Of a stretch of DNA of 64,000 nucleotides, positions 36,023 to 44,263 are shown in pieces (position 1 is the first letter of the stretch; every line of letters begins with the position of its first letter). The notes beneath the pieces were generated by a model. The model was given only the letters and a program-made list of their open reading frames with translations, was not told where the DNA came from and made no database searches. The stretch spans positions 62,001 through 126,000 of the forward strand of contig NZ_DAMBQK010000008.1 of NCBI RefSeq assembly GCF_032062175.1. Direction: 5' to 3'. A program made the position numbers and the translations under genes. The stretch comes from Atlantibacter sp032062175 (GTDB lineage Bacteria; Pseudomonadota; Gammaproteobacteria; Enterobacterales; Enterobacteriaceae).

Positions 36023-36256
36023 ATGAATATTTCAAAAGCTGATTTTTATAGATTTACATGTACAGCATTAAGTAGTGTTGCCGTTTTTTCATCGCACGCA
36101 AGTATTGATTCCAATGAAAGTAAGACGAGCACTCAAGTTACGAGTTCACAAATCATGTCAGAGAAATCTAAAGATACAAGCGCCTCCCGGGACATAAAGC
36201 TAAATCAGGGGATATTAACGTCTTGCATGTCGTGTTCGAATAATTCAGGTATTTAA
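36023..36256 (+). CDS. Putative RiPP precursor peptide (77 residues, CxxC tail)
   Basis: Small protein not matched to any family I know. It starts after a good ribosome site (AAGGAAG, 8 bases before ATG). The N-terminal part has a short hydrophobic stretch 'CTALSSVAVFSSHAS', weakly signal-like; the middle is rich in Ser, Thr, Lys and Asp; the C-terminus is 'ILTSCMSCSNNSGI' with two closely spaced cysteines. Leader plus short Cys/Ser/Asn core is the shape of a modified-peptide precursor. It is first in the operon, followed by a hairpin and then the maturation-type genes. The alternative is a small secreted or membrane-associated protein. Function is inferred. Confidence 0.6.
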   Translation: MNISKADFYRFTCTALSSVAVFSSHASIDSNESKTSTQVTSSQIMSEKSKDTSASRDIKLNQGILTSCMSCSNNSGI

Positions 36257-36264
36257 AATTATAA

Positions 36265-36286
36265 GAGGCTCGCCTACCAGAGCCTC
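36265..36286 (+). terminator. Hairpin between peptide gene and enzyme genes
   Basis: Stem GAGGCTC / GAGCCTC (36265-36271 with 36280-36286), loop of eight, followed by AAATTAAC without a U-tract. Probably a leaky terminator or RNA-stability hairpin, which would give more peptide mRNA than enzyme mRNA. Confidence 0.55.
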
Positions 36287-36325
36287 AAATTAACATATAG
36301 TAAAAGTAACTATCAAGGAAGATAA

Positions 36326-37177
36326 ATGACTTACTTCATCAGCAAGGAAAACGTCACAGAAAACATAAACAAATTTATAAATGAAAGGGAAATTTCATTA
36401 GATATTTTACGATCAAAAACTGAATCACACTTTAAAAGTAAGGCTGTCTATTTTGGGGGCTCTATAGCATATGGTTTAAATAATCACTACTCGGATGTTG
36501 ATCTTTTAGTAGTTGTTGAAAGTAATAATCAAGAAATACCTGCGCAGTTAACGCAGATTGACATTAATAATACCCGTATAGATTGCAGGCTAATATCTTT
36601 CCAGAAACTTTCATCAGCGGTAAAAAATATTATTGAAAAAGCAAATGTTATATTAAATAATAAAAGCCCCTTAAGGTTAGGGATTAGGAATGAGGAGCTA
36701 GAAGCACTAGATAGGATTAGAAACGGAATGCTAATCACAGGGACTGATTTATGTTTGGCACCTTACATTTCTCCTTTATCCATTATTTTAGTGTTCGATA
36801 GGCAAAACGACTATTATGGTATTTATCAAGATTCTATTGGGGCATTGCTTTCAGGTCATCTCCTATATTCATATAGCAGAGCGCTTGAATGCGCCGCAAA
36901 AAACGTTGATATATTTTTGGCGTTAAATGGTTATATTAATCCATCAGTCAAATCAAGAATCATTGTGCTAGAAAAGTATTATCCCACAAATAGAGTAACA
37001 AAGTGGTATAAAAGCTTAATAGTGAGAAATAGAACTTCTAATCTAGACAGGATTGAAATTTCAGACTTGTTAAGAGAAATTAACTATTATAATACTGAAT
37101 TTCAATTAATGAAAATTGATCTTTTTAAAAAACATAATGAGTTCAAATTTTATGAAAGCATACAAAATAAATGTTGA
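36326..37177 (+). CDS. Nucleotidyltransferase-fold protein (pol beta superfamily)
   Basis: 283 residues. The N-terminal domain has the pol-beta superfamily signature 'GGSIAYGLNNHYSDVDLLVV' (G-S and D-x-D metal ligands, residues ~39-60) and a third acidic candidate in 'NNTRIDCRLI' near residue 90. The C-terminal half is helical and unrecognised. It could add a nucleotide to the peptide, a sugar phosphate or another small molecule. Related enzymes occur in lasso-peptide and HprK-associated gene sets. The ribosome site is AAGGAAG. It overlaps the next gene by 26 bases. Confidence 0.75.
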   Translation: MTYFISKENVTENINKFINEREISLDILRSKTESHFKSKAVYFGGSIAYGLNNHYSDVDLLVVVESNNQEIPAQLTQIDINNTRIDCRLISFQKLSSAVKNIIEKANVILNNKSPLRLGIRNEELEALDRIRNGMLITGTDLCLAPYISPLSIILVFDRQNDYYGIYQDSIGALLSGHLLYSYSRALECAAKNVDIFLALNGYINPSVKSRIIVLEKYYPTNRVTKWYKSLIVRNRTSNLDRIEISDLLREINYYNTEFQLMKIDLFKKHNEFKFYESIQNKC

Positions 37178-37424
37178 TGTTCGCATAATAATTGAAGGTC
37201 ATAACAAAGTAATACTACAGAAATTTTGCTCTATGGCGCTGGGATCTAAATGTTTAGTTTTAGATGGGGCGCAAATAGTGCAGCTAATAAGGTTTTTATT
37301 TTTGCCGAGAACATTTGATGAAATCAATGAAAATTTTACCTTAAGTTTCAGAGATGAAAAAGTTATTATTGAACTGATTAATCTAAAAATAATTGATGTT
37401 ATCAAAAATGACATTACCAATTAG
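37152..37424 (+). CDS. PqqD-like small protein, possible peptide chaperone
   Basis: About 90 residues from the ATG at 37152. The pattern of a short beta region followed by 'LDGAQIVQLIRFLFLPRTFD' and 'DEKVIIELINLKIIDV' resembles the winged-helix of PqqD and other RiPP recognition elements, which bind leader peptides and deliver them to radical SAM enzymes. Similarity is by shape only; no invariant motif exists. It overlaps genes on both sides, showing translational coupling. The start is uncertain (36 bases of upstream frame are open). Confidence 0.5.
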   Translation: MKAYKINVDVRIIIEGHNKVILQKFCSMALGSKCLVLDGAQIVQLIRFLFLPRTFDEINENFTLSFRDEKVIIELINLKIIDVIKNDITN

Positions 37425-38016
37425 TATCTTATTATATTTGTGGTTTAGCATGCCGCAAAATGAAAATTGGCAAATTAAATGTTCTCCATATCCTTATCAA
37501 ATAAATGACTATGTAAATATTTTTGGTATTGAAAAAAGCCGCATGGATGTCTTTAATCATAGGAAAAACCCAAATATTGGATTTGATTTTGATGATACAT
37601 TAATAACCCAAGTACTGAATGATAAAAAAGAAACGGTTATAAAGTATAATAAAAATGTTATTAAGGTTATGATCAAACATATTCTGCAAAAACAAAAGAT
37701 ATATATAATCACAAGAAGAGATAAAAATGAAAACAAATTAATACGGAACATCTTAAAAGAGAAAATAGGAAACGTTTACTTAAATAATATTATTATTTTG
37801 CATGCAAATAAATATTATCAAAATAAAAGCTTTCTCATCTCATTATATAATATAACCATATATTATGGTGATTCTGACTCGGACATGTATCACGCTTTAC
37901 GAGGGGGGGCAAAACCCATAAGAGTTTTGAGAAATGTTAATTCAAAAGATAAATCATTAATTCACATTGGTTTATTAAAAGAAGATTTATTTTATTGTTC
38001 ACAAATCATAGAGTGA
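37396..38016 (+). CDS. HAD-superfamily phosphatase, class B acid phosphatase-like
   Basis: Around 206 residues. HAD motif I is 'NIGFDFDDTLITQ', motif II/III region 'YIITRRDKNEN', and motif IV 'YYGDSDSDMYHALRGGAKPI', closest in layout to AphA-type class B phosphatases. The N-terminus ('MTLPISILLYLWFSM') is hydrophobic and could be an export signal, as in periplasmic AphA, but no good cleavage site or ribosome site is seen; the ATG at 37408 is an alternative. It may remove phosphate from a nucleotide or sugar intermediate. Contains a G7 run (near 37902-37908) that is in frame. Confidence 0.7.
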   Translation: MLSKMTLPISILLYLWFSMPQNENWQIKCSPYPYQINDYVNIFGIEKSRMDVFNHRKNPNIGFDFDDTLITQVLNDKKETVIKYNKNVIKVMIKHILQKQKIYIITRRDKNENKLIRNILKEKIGNVYLNNIIILHANKYYQNKSFLISLYNITIYYGDSDSDMYHALRGGAKPIRVLRNVNSKDKSLIHIGLLKEDLFYCSQIIE

Positions 38017-38024
38017 AAATTAAT

Positions 38025-39323
38025 ATGCCTTTATTGTGCAAGCATATGGATGCTATAGGTATTATTGGATTAGGGTATGTTGGATTTCCTTTGGCAGTAG
38101 AATTTTCTAAAAAATATAAAGTCATTGGTTATGATATTGACCAGTATAGGGTTAGCTCATTGAACATGTGCTATGATGATACCAATGAAATATCATTTAA
38201 AGATTTGGATATAAAAAACTTAACCATAACAACAGAAAAATCAGAACTTGAAAAAGTCAATTTTTATATCGTTGCGGTTCCGACGCCAGTAGATTGTAAT
38301 GAGAATCCTGACTTAACTTTTATAATTAACGCAACAAATACAATCGCACAGAATATTAAAAAAAATGACATAGTTGTTTACGAGTCTACTGTGTACCCGG
38401 GTACTACAGAAGAAATATGCATTCCTCTGTTAGAAAAGGTATCGGGTCTCACTAATGGAAATGATTTTTATGTCGGATATAGTCCTGAAAGAATAAACCC
38501 GGGAGATAAGCTCAACTCTTTTATTTTTATAGACAAAATCATATCGTGTAAATCGAACTATGGATTGAATAAGATAGAAGCAGTGTATAGCCAAGTTTTC
38601 AAAAGTAACTTGCACAGGACAAATAATATTAAACACGCAGAGGCTTCTAAATTATTAGAAAATACACAAAGAGATGTTAATATAGCTTTAATGAATGAGG
38701 TTGATGCTTTATTTAAAAAAGATGGGTTGGACATATTTGAGATTCTTAAATTAGCCTCAACAAAATGGAATTTCTGTGATTTTAAACCGGGATTAGTCGG
38801 CGGACATTGCATAAGCGTAGACCCTTACTACTTCTTAAAGTATGGAATCAATAAAAATGTTGATCTTCCTTTAATTAAAATTGCAAGGTTAATAAATTCA
38901 GAAGCGTACTATAGATTGTTTGAGAAAATAATGATCTTGATAAAACAGAAAGCAATGAGCCATCCTAGTTTTACTATTTTAGGTCTTGCTTTTAAAGAGA
39001 ATTGTGCAGATATAAGAAACTCGCAATCTATCAAGTTGGCAAACTTATTATGTGCAAACGGATATAGTGTAAAAATTCATGACTATCTTGTTAATAATAG
39101 AAAAATACCAGCAGCGTTATTGCCTAACTTTCATCAAGAAATAAGTTTACTAGGAAGATCAGACTTTTTAATTGTGACTGTAAAGCATGAGCAATTTAAG
39201 CATATTACATCTCATGAAATAGAAAGTTTATTAAATGATAACTCTATAATAATGGATATAAATGACACCCTAGATAAAGTCGAATTATTAAAATTGAATA
39301 ATGTCACAGTAATGAGAGGTTGA
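38025..39323 (+). CDS. UDP-sugar 6-dehydrogenase (UDP-Glc/GlcNAc dehydrogenase family)
   Basis: About 432 residues with all three domains. NAD-binding 'IGIIGLGYVGFPLAVEFSKK', catalytic 'KLLENTQRDVNIALMNE' (Lys/Asn/Asp) and thiol 'GLVGGHCISVDPYYF' (catalytic Cys), then the C-terminal UDP-binding domain with 'GLAFKENCADIRNSQS'. Closest in style to TviB/WbpA enzymes that oxidise UDP-N-acetylhexosamines to uronic acids. It probably makes a UDP-uronate building block. The ATG at 38025 is eight bases after the HAD stop; 38046 is also possible. Confidence 0.85.
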   Translation: MPLLCKHMDAIGIIGLGYVGFPLAVEFSKKYKVIGYDIDQYRVSSLNMCYDDTNEISFKDLDIKNLTITTEKSELEKVNFYIVAVPTPVDCNENPDLTFIINATNTIAQNIKKNDIVVYESTVYPGTTEEICIPLLEKVSGLTNGNDFYVGYSPERINPGDKLNSFIFIDKIISCKSNYGLNKIEAVYSQVFKSNLHRTNNIKHAEASKLLENTQRDVNIALMNEVDALFKKDGLDIFEILKLASTKWNFCDFKPGLVGGHCISVDPYYFLKYGINKNVDLPLIKIARLINSEAYYRLFEKIMILIKQKAMSHPSFTILGLAFKENCADIRNSQSIKLANLLCANGYSVKIHDYLVNNRKIPAALLPNFHQEISLLGRSDFLIVTVKHEQFKHITSHEIESLLNDNSIIMDINDTLDKVELLKLNNVTVMRG

Positions 39324-39324
39324 A

Positions 39325-40575
39325 ATGAATAGATTATTAAATCTGATAAGAAATGATATACCTGGTAATTATAATGAAGCTTTCAATCTGTATAAACGAA
39401 AGGAAAATGTTTTATGCAATTTTAATAATATCATAATTCCACCCTATGAAGTGTTAATTCATGCGTCAAGCTATTGTAATTTGACATGCCAATGGTGTAT
39501 AGGTGAGCATATACTAGTTGAAGGTAAAGGTAATAGTTATTACATGCCTAAAAAAAATGATAATATACTACCGAATGTTATCCATGATGAAAAAAAGATG
39601 ATCAAGGTAATTGATAATATATTATCATATGAAAAAAACGTTAACTTACAAATTGGCGGATATCACATAAATAAAAAATTTTCGGTAGAAAATATTAGTT
39701 TCTCAGGGATAACTGGCGAGCCTCTTATTGCACAAAAGGCAATAACTGCAGCAATAAGAATGATAAAAAATAAAGGAAAGCGGACAGGTTTATTTACAAA
39801 TGGTTTACTTATAGATATTAATAACTGTAATATTTTATCTAGGCTAGATTACATAAATATAAGCATTGATGCGGGTACTAACCAAACATATAACACTCTT
39901 AAATGTGGTGGGAGAACTTCTCAGAAATTTGAGTTAGATAAAGTATATAAAAATATAGCTTTACTTAATGCCGCAAAGAAAGAATTCAAAACACATCTAG
40001 AAATAAACTGCTCATGTATCCTTTATCCTGATAATTTTAATGAGATATATCTTCTTGCGTCTAATTTAAAGAAAATGGGTGTGTCTACTCTTAGGTTAAA
40101 AAAAGATATCTATGGGGAGCGGATGCTAAATTCACAGCAAAAAGAAATGTGTCTTAATCTAATTAATAAGATAAAAAATGATCTTGAGGATAATCATTTT
40201 AAACTGATAAATATACATGATCTGGATGACGATAAAGAACAAGAGCAAGATTTTGAAAAATGCTTTATTTCAAAAATGATGGCCGCGGTAGGTTCAGATG
40301 GGAATCTTTATCCATGCAACTATCATCCCAAAAAAGGGGGGTATACGCTTGGTAGTTTGATTGATATACCTTTCCAGACTATTTGGGAAGCAAGGGAAAG
40401 GAAATCTTTAGAAGAAAAGCTTCCTGGAATTTGTCCTTCAGTATGTGATCCCTTTAAAACACGTTCTAATAAATTATTTAATAAACTTCTGAAGATTTAC
40501 GAGAAAGAAGGTATATCAGGTATTAGTAATATAATCTCTGAGGCTGAAATATATTTTGGAGGTAACAATAAATGA
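39325..40575 (+). CDS. Radical SAM / SPASM-type enzyme
   Basis: 416 residues. The radical SAM cluster motif is CNLTCQWC (CxxxCxxC, residues ~52-59), followed by 'FSGITGEPLIAQKA' (GGE-like SAM-binding strand) and 'INISIDAGTNQTYNTLK'. The C-terminal part has 'GSDGNLYPCNYHPKKGGYTL' and 'GICPSVCDPF', the cysteine pattern of SPASM/twitch auxiliary clusters. SPASM enzymes commonly modify ribosomal peptides by forming thioether, C-C or C-O links, or epimerising residues. One base separates it from the preceding stop. Peptide as substrate is inferred from context. Confidence 0.85.
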   Translation: MNRLLNLIRNDIPGNYNEAFNLYKRKENVLCNFNNIIIPPYEVLIHASSYCNLTCQWCIGEHILVEGKGNSYYMPKKNDNILPNVIHDEKKMIKVIDNILSYEKNVNLQIGGYHINKKFSVENISFSGITGEPLIAQKAITAAIRMIKNKGKRTGLFTNGLLIDINNCNILSRLDYINISIDAGTNQTYNTLKCGGRTSQKFELDKVYKNIALLNAAKKEFKTHLEINCSCILYPDNFNEIYLLASNLKKMGVSTLRLKKDIYGERMLNSQQKEMCLNLINKIKNDLEDNHFKLINIHDLDDDKEQEQDFEKCFISKMMAAVGSDGNLYPCNYHPKKGGYTLGSLIDIPFQTIWEARERKSLEEKLPGICPSVCDPFKTRSNKLFNKLLKIYEKEGISGISNIISEAEIYFGGNNK

Positions 40576-41033
40576 GACAGCCTATTCAGATACTAGTTAT
40601 CCCATATCAAGTGATTTCTAGAGAGCTTTATTTTTTTATACTCAAAAGAGCTGATATGAACAAATGGCAATGGGTTGCTGGCGGAGTAGAACAAAATGAA
40701 GATGTTAATGATGCTGCAATAAGAGAAGCGGAAGAAGAGTTAGGGATTCAAATCACAAAAAAGGAAAATTTATTGCGTTTGGAATCTTATTGTACTATGC
40801 CACGCAGTATCTTTGATTGCGAAGCGTATTGGCCAAAAACTTTTTATACTGTAAAAGAATTTAGTTTTGCACTTAAATTAGATAATACTACTGCAATTAG
40901 TATTAGTGATGAGCATTTACAATTCAAGCTTATAAGATATTCAGATTTGGTAAAATTTAAAACTTGGGATAGCAATCGTACGGCAGCTTGGGAGCTAAAT
41001 GAACGATTAAAAGATCTTGGCGAGAAAGATTAA
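40572..41033 (+). CDS. Nudix hydrolase
   Basis: 153 residues with a perfect Nudix box: G-x5-E-x7-REAEELGI pattern spanning 'GGVEQNEDVNDAAIREAEEE' and 'LGI' (residues ~37-59). It hydrolyses a nucleoside diphosphate linked to another moiety. The start overlaps the radical SAM stop (ATGA). Could release a nucleotide-activated intermediate or clean up by-products. Confidence 0.88.
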   Translation: MRQPIQILVIPYQVISRELYFFILKRADMNKWQWVAGGVEQNEDVNDAAIREAEEELGIQITKKENLLRLESYCTMPRSIFDCEAYWPKTFYTVKEFSFALKLDNTTAISISDEHLQFKLIRYSDLVKFKTWDSNRTAAWELNERLKDLGEKD

Positions 41034-42204
41034 ATGACGAATAAAATTATAGTTAATTCATTCTTTGATGGCCATAAGTGGCATCGAGGGGGGGGGGGTG
41101 ATTTCTTTTGATTCATTAAGTAACTTTCAATATGAAGAAAATGGAAGATATAAAAATAGTAATGTAATTGCATTACCAGGATTTATTAATTTGCATTCTC
41201 ATTTATTCAATAAACCTAGGTATACGGCCATGCATTCTATGGATTTTTTAAATGATAAGCCAAATGGAGAGCAAATGGATAATTGCATGCAATTCAACAC
41301 TTCACTCAAAGATGCTATATTCCACGGCACAAAAGTCATATGCTCAAGCGTTAGGCCTGAATATATAGATAAATTTATTCAACTAAACGAGAATAATGAA
41401 ATATTAGTTATACCTTTTTTAAGTATAAAGAACTACCATGATGTAAATTATATTGAGAATTGTTTGTCGAAACTTGAAAGATACCTTTTAAAAAAAGGAA
41501 AGATAACTAAGCCCGGGTTACTAATACATTCATTATATAATATGAACTATGATAAGATATTACAATACCTTTATTTGGCGTCTTCTGGAAGATACATACT
41601 GAGTATGCATTTTTTTGAATCTGAATCAGAAAAAATTTTTTATGAGACTGGTAATCAAGAGTGTAGTTATGATGTTATTTATGAAAAGCTATTGATGAGA
41701 TGGGAGCCAAAAGTATTTCAAACTTTTGTTCAGGATTTTTTATCAGACAAATATATCAATAAATTATTGATTCATTGCAACTACTTACCACAAGAACTTA
41801 TTAATAAATATAATAATAATTTTGATATGGTTATTTGTCCTTCTTCATGCTGTAGACTTGCTAACAATATTAATATATCAATGAATTTAGATAATACATG
41901 TTTGGCAACTGATGGTGCTTTTACTAATTTTGGTTATAACCTTTTAACAGAATTAAAAATATTTCAATCAGCAGCCTGGCTGAAAAGGAAAAAAATCCCC
42001 TTGGGTAATTTTCTTTCAACAATAACTGTAACGCCAAAAAAGATTTTACAAAAGACTAATTTAGTCAAAGATTCGTATTACTTTGAAAGTTTATCTTTTT
42101 ATAATTTTTTTGAAAAAATAACTGGCTTTATACCATACGGAAATGAAGTTGAAGATTTTTTAATCTATACTGATTCCTATAAGAGGATATCTTTTAATGA
42201 ATAG
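41034..42204 (+). CDS. Amidohydrolase/deaminase, frameshifted at a G11 run
   Basis: Metal-dependent hydrolase of the cytosine/guanine/SAH deaminase-chlorohydrolase group. Metal sites: 'PGFINLHSHLF' (HxH), 'YILSMHFFESESE' (His and Glu), 'LLIHCNYLPQEL' (His) and 'NTCLATDGAF' (Asp). The natural start is the ATG at 41034 directly after the Nudix stop (TAAATG), giving 'MTNKIIVNSFFDGHKWHRGG'. Eleven Gs at 41088-41098 then shift that frame to a stop at 41109; with ten Gs the whole protein (about 390 residues) reads through. From 41065 the downstream frame is open. This is either an OFF phase of a variable gene, a mutation, or a homopolymer sequencing error. A purine-like substrate is plausible. Confidence 0.8.
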
Positions 42205-43351
42205 TTTTATTAGTTATGGTGAACCATCCATAGGGTGTATAATTAACGAAGAATTAATTGACAAGTTTATATTTCACATTCAAAAACATTTAAGATCAGG
42301 AGTGTTAACAGCCAATGATCTTATATCAACATTTGAATTGGAATTTCAAAAATGCTTTGATGAGTCAAATTTTTGCGTATGTAACAATGCGACAACAGGT
42401 ATAGAGTTAGTTTTATATTTAATTAAAAAAATAGCTGGATTTATTAATGTTACTACTCAGGCTATAGGTTTTTTTGGGGTATATTCAATGATTATATCCA
42501 GAGGTTATAGTTTTTCTCTTTGCGATACTGAACTTAATAGTTTCAATTTTAACCTTGATGACCTGAAAGAACAGCTTGAGAGTGGAGTAAATGTAATCAT
42601 AATTACTCATATGAATGGAATCCCTGCTGATTCGAAAAAAATTAAAGAGATAGCAGATGATTATTCACGCATGAAAGGCTATAAAATATGGATTGTTGAT
42701 GATCTTTCTAGATGCTTGGGTAGTCGCATTGAAAATCATAATATATCTTTCTGGAGCGACTTTTCAATTTATTCCTTCCAATCAAAAAAACATTTAACTC
42801 TATTAGGTGAAGGTGGCGGGATAGTGAGTAATGAATTTTCTCATCATCAAATGATACGAAATGCTATAAATTTCGGTAATAAAAAGTTTTTTGGATTCAA
42901 CCATAAAATATCTTTTTCGCAAGTTCTTTTTGGAAATCTACTTTTGAATGATATTAATTGGCAAATTAATAAAAGAATAAATCTTGGTAAGAACAGAGAT
43001 AATTACTTGAAAGACAAAAGCCTGTTTTCTTTTGTTTATCCCACTACATATAATCATTTGTGTAGTTATTACTTATATACGTTAAAGGTTAATGATGAGT
43101 ATCCCTCTTATTTAAGGGATGAAATATGTTATAAACTAAAAAAATATAGCATTGGAACTTGCATTGCAAATTTACCAGTTTACAAGACTTCCTCATATAT
43201 TAAGGAAAACATAAAAAATATTCATTTTCCAAATGCAGAGTCATTGGCTAATCGAATATTTTCTGTTTCATTACATCCTTCTTATGACGTTCATGATGAG
43301 AATTATATACTTCAAAACCTTTTTGATATCTCCGATTATTATGGTAATTAG
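42197..43351 (+). CDS. DegT/DnrJ/EryC1-family PLP aminotransferase
   Basis: 384 residues, fold type I. It has 'VCNNATTGIELVLYLIKKI' (cofactor phosphate-binding), 'WIVDDLSRCLGSR' (pyridine-N Asp) and the PLP lysine region 'YSFQSKKHLTLLGEGGGIVS'. Members transaminate keto-sugars or keto-cyclitols (also AHBA-type). It overlaps the amidohydrolase stop by eight bases. With the UDP-sugar dehydrogenase it suggests that an amino sugar or uronic acid derivative is made here. Confidence 0.85.
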   Translation: MNSFISYGEPSIGCIINEELIDKFIFHIQKHLRSGVLTANDLISTFELEFQKCFDESNFCVCNNATTGIELVLYLIKKIAGFINVTTQAIGFFGVYSMIISRGYSFSLCDTELNSFNFNLDDLKEQLESGVNVIIITHMNGIPADSKKIKEIADDYSRMKGYKIWIVDDLSRCLGSRIENHNISFWSDFSIYSFQSKKHLTLLGEGGGIVSNEFSHHQMIRNAINFGNKKFFGFNHKISFSQVLFGNLLLNDINWQINKRINLGKNRDNYLKDKSLFSFVYPTTYNHLCSYYLYTLKVNDEYPSYLRDEICYKLKKYSIGTCIANLPVYKTSSYIKENIKNIHFPNAESLANRIFSVSLHPSYDVHDENYILQNLFDISDYYGN

Positions 43352-43352
43352 T

Positions 43353-44263
43353 ATGCCAAATTTTCTTGCTTATTATAAGAGCGTTTTTCCTTTTTCAGAG
43401 CGAATAAGGATACTTCAAGTGGACGATCTTCTTTTATTTGAATATACAAGTAAAATATATTGCGTTAAAATTTGCTCAATACAAAATAAACAAATTTTCA
43501 ATTCATTGCTTGAGGTGCTGTCATGTGGTGAGTGTTATTATAATGTTGTGGCAAACGATTATGGAAAAATTATAACTACAACAGAGAAAATCGATTTTTA
43601 CATTTATGAATACATTGAAGGCAATCATGAGTTTGTAGGCGACGATTTATTTGGAAAACTTGGGGTGTCAATTTTTGAGCTGCATAAAGATTTAAGCTCT
43701 GTAAATTTTCATGCTGCTAAAGAACCATTGCAACAACTATATTTAAAATTCCTAAAACGTCAGGATTTTAATCTGGCGAATTATTTATTAAGGAGAAAGT
43801 ATATTGATGTTTTTATTTCCAAAACTAGTTTCATTTGTCCTTTTACTCCATCATTAATACACGGAGATTTATGGTTTAAAAACATTATCGTTAATTATAA
43901 GGGGTTTAATTTTATCGATTTTGATAATGTTAAATTATTTTACAGTGAATATGAATTTATGAGATTTTTTTTATAAGCTATATAAATGTAATAAATCCAG
44001 TTAATATTCAATATTTTATAATAAAAGCTAAAAACTATTTTTTATATTATAATAGACATAGGCAGGTTGATTTATGCAGCGTGTTTAAGTTATATCTTTT
44101 TGTTCTTTGTATTGAAAGTGACGTCGAAATACAGGCTAGAACATGTAGCGGGCTAAAAAAATTTCATGAGTCTCGGCAATGTTTGTTGTTAAATTTACTA
44201 GGTAATTACAAAAAAATAATATCAATATTTCAACTTTTAAATGAAGGAGGTATAAATGAATAA
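43353..44263 (+). CDS. APH/choline kinase-type phosphotransferase, frameshifted at a T8 run
   Basis: Aminoglycoside phosphotransferase-fold kinase. The catalytic loop 'SLIHGDLWFKNIIV' (HGDxxxxN) and metal-binding 'FNFIDFDNVKLFY' are intact. The first frame runs from the ATG at 43353, one base after the DegT stop, to a stop at 43974-43976 just after eight Ts (43965-43972). Reading on in another frame from the same run gives about 96 further residues ('ISYINVINPVNIQYFIIKAK' to 'LLNEGGINE') that end overlapping the next start, as expected for one ~303-residue gene. One added T or two removed would restore it. The catalytic part survives, but the missing C-terminal helices usually shape the substrate site. 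Confidence 0.75.

Noticed and set aside
43233..43352. N-terminal extension of the phosphotransferase inside the DegT gene
   Set aside because: The ATG at 43353 directly after the DegT stop fits the coupling pattern; the extension is an out-of-frame shadow.
44081..44263. 60-codon frame as an independent small gene
   Set aside because: It is the tail of the frameshifted phosphotransferase: the frame is open back to the T8 run and has no start signal of its own.
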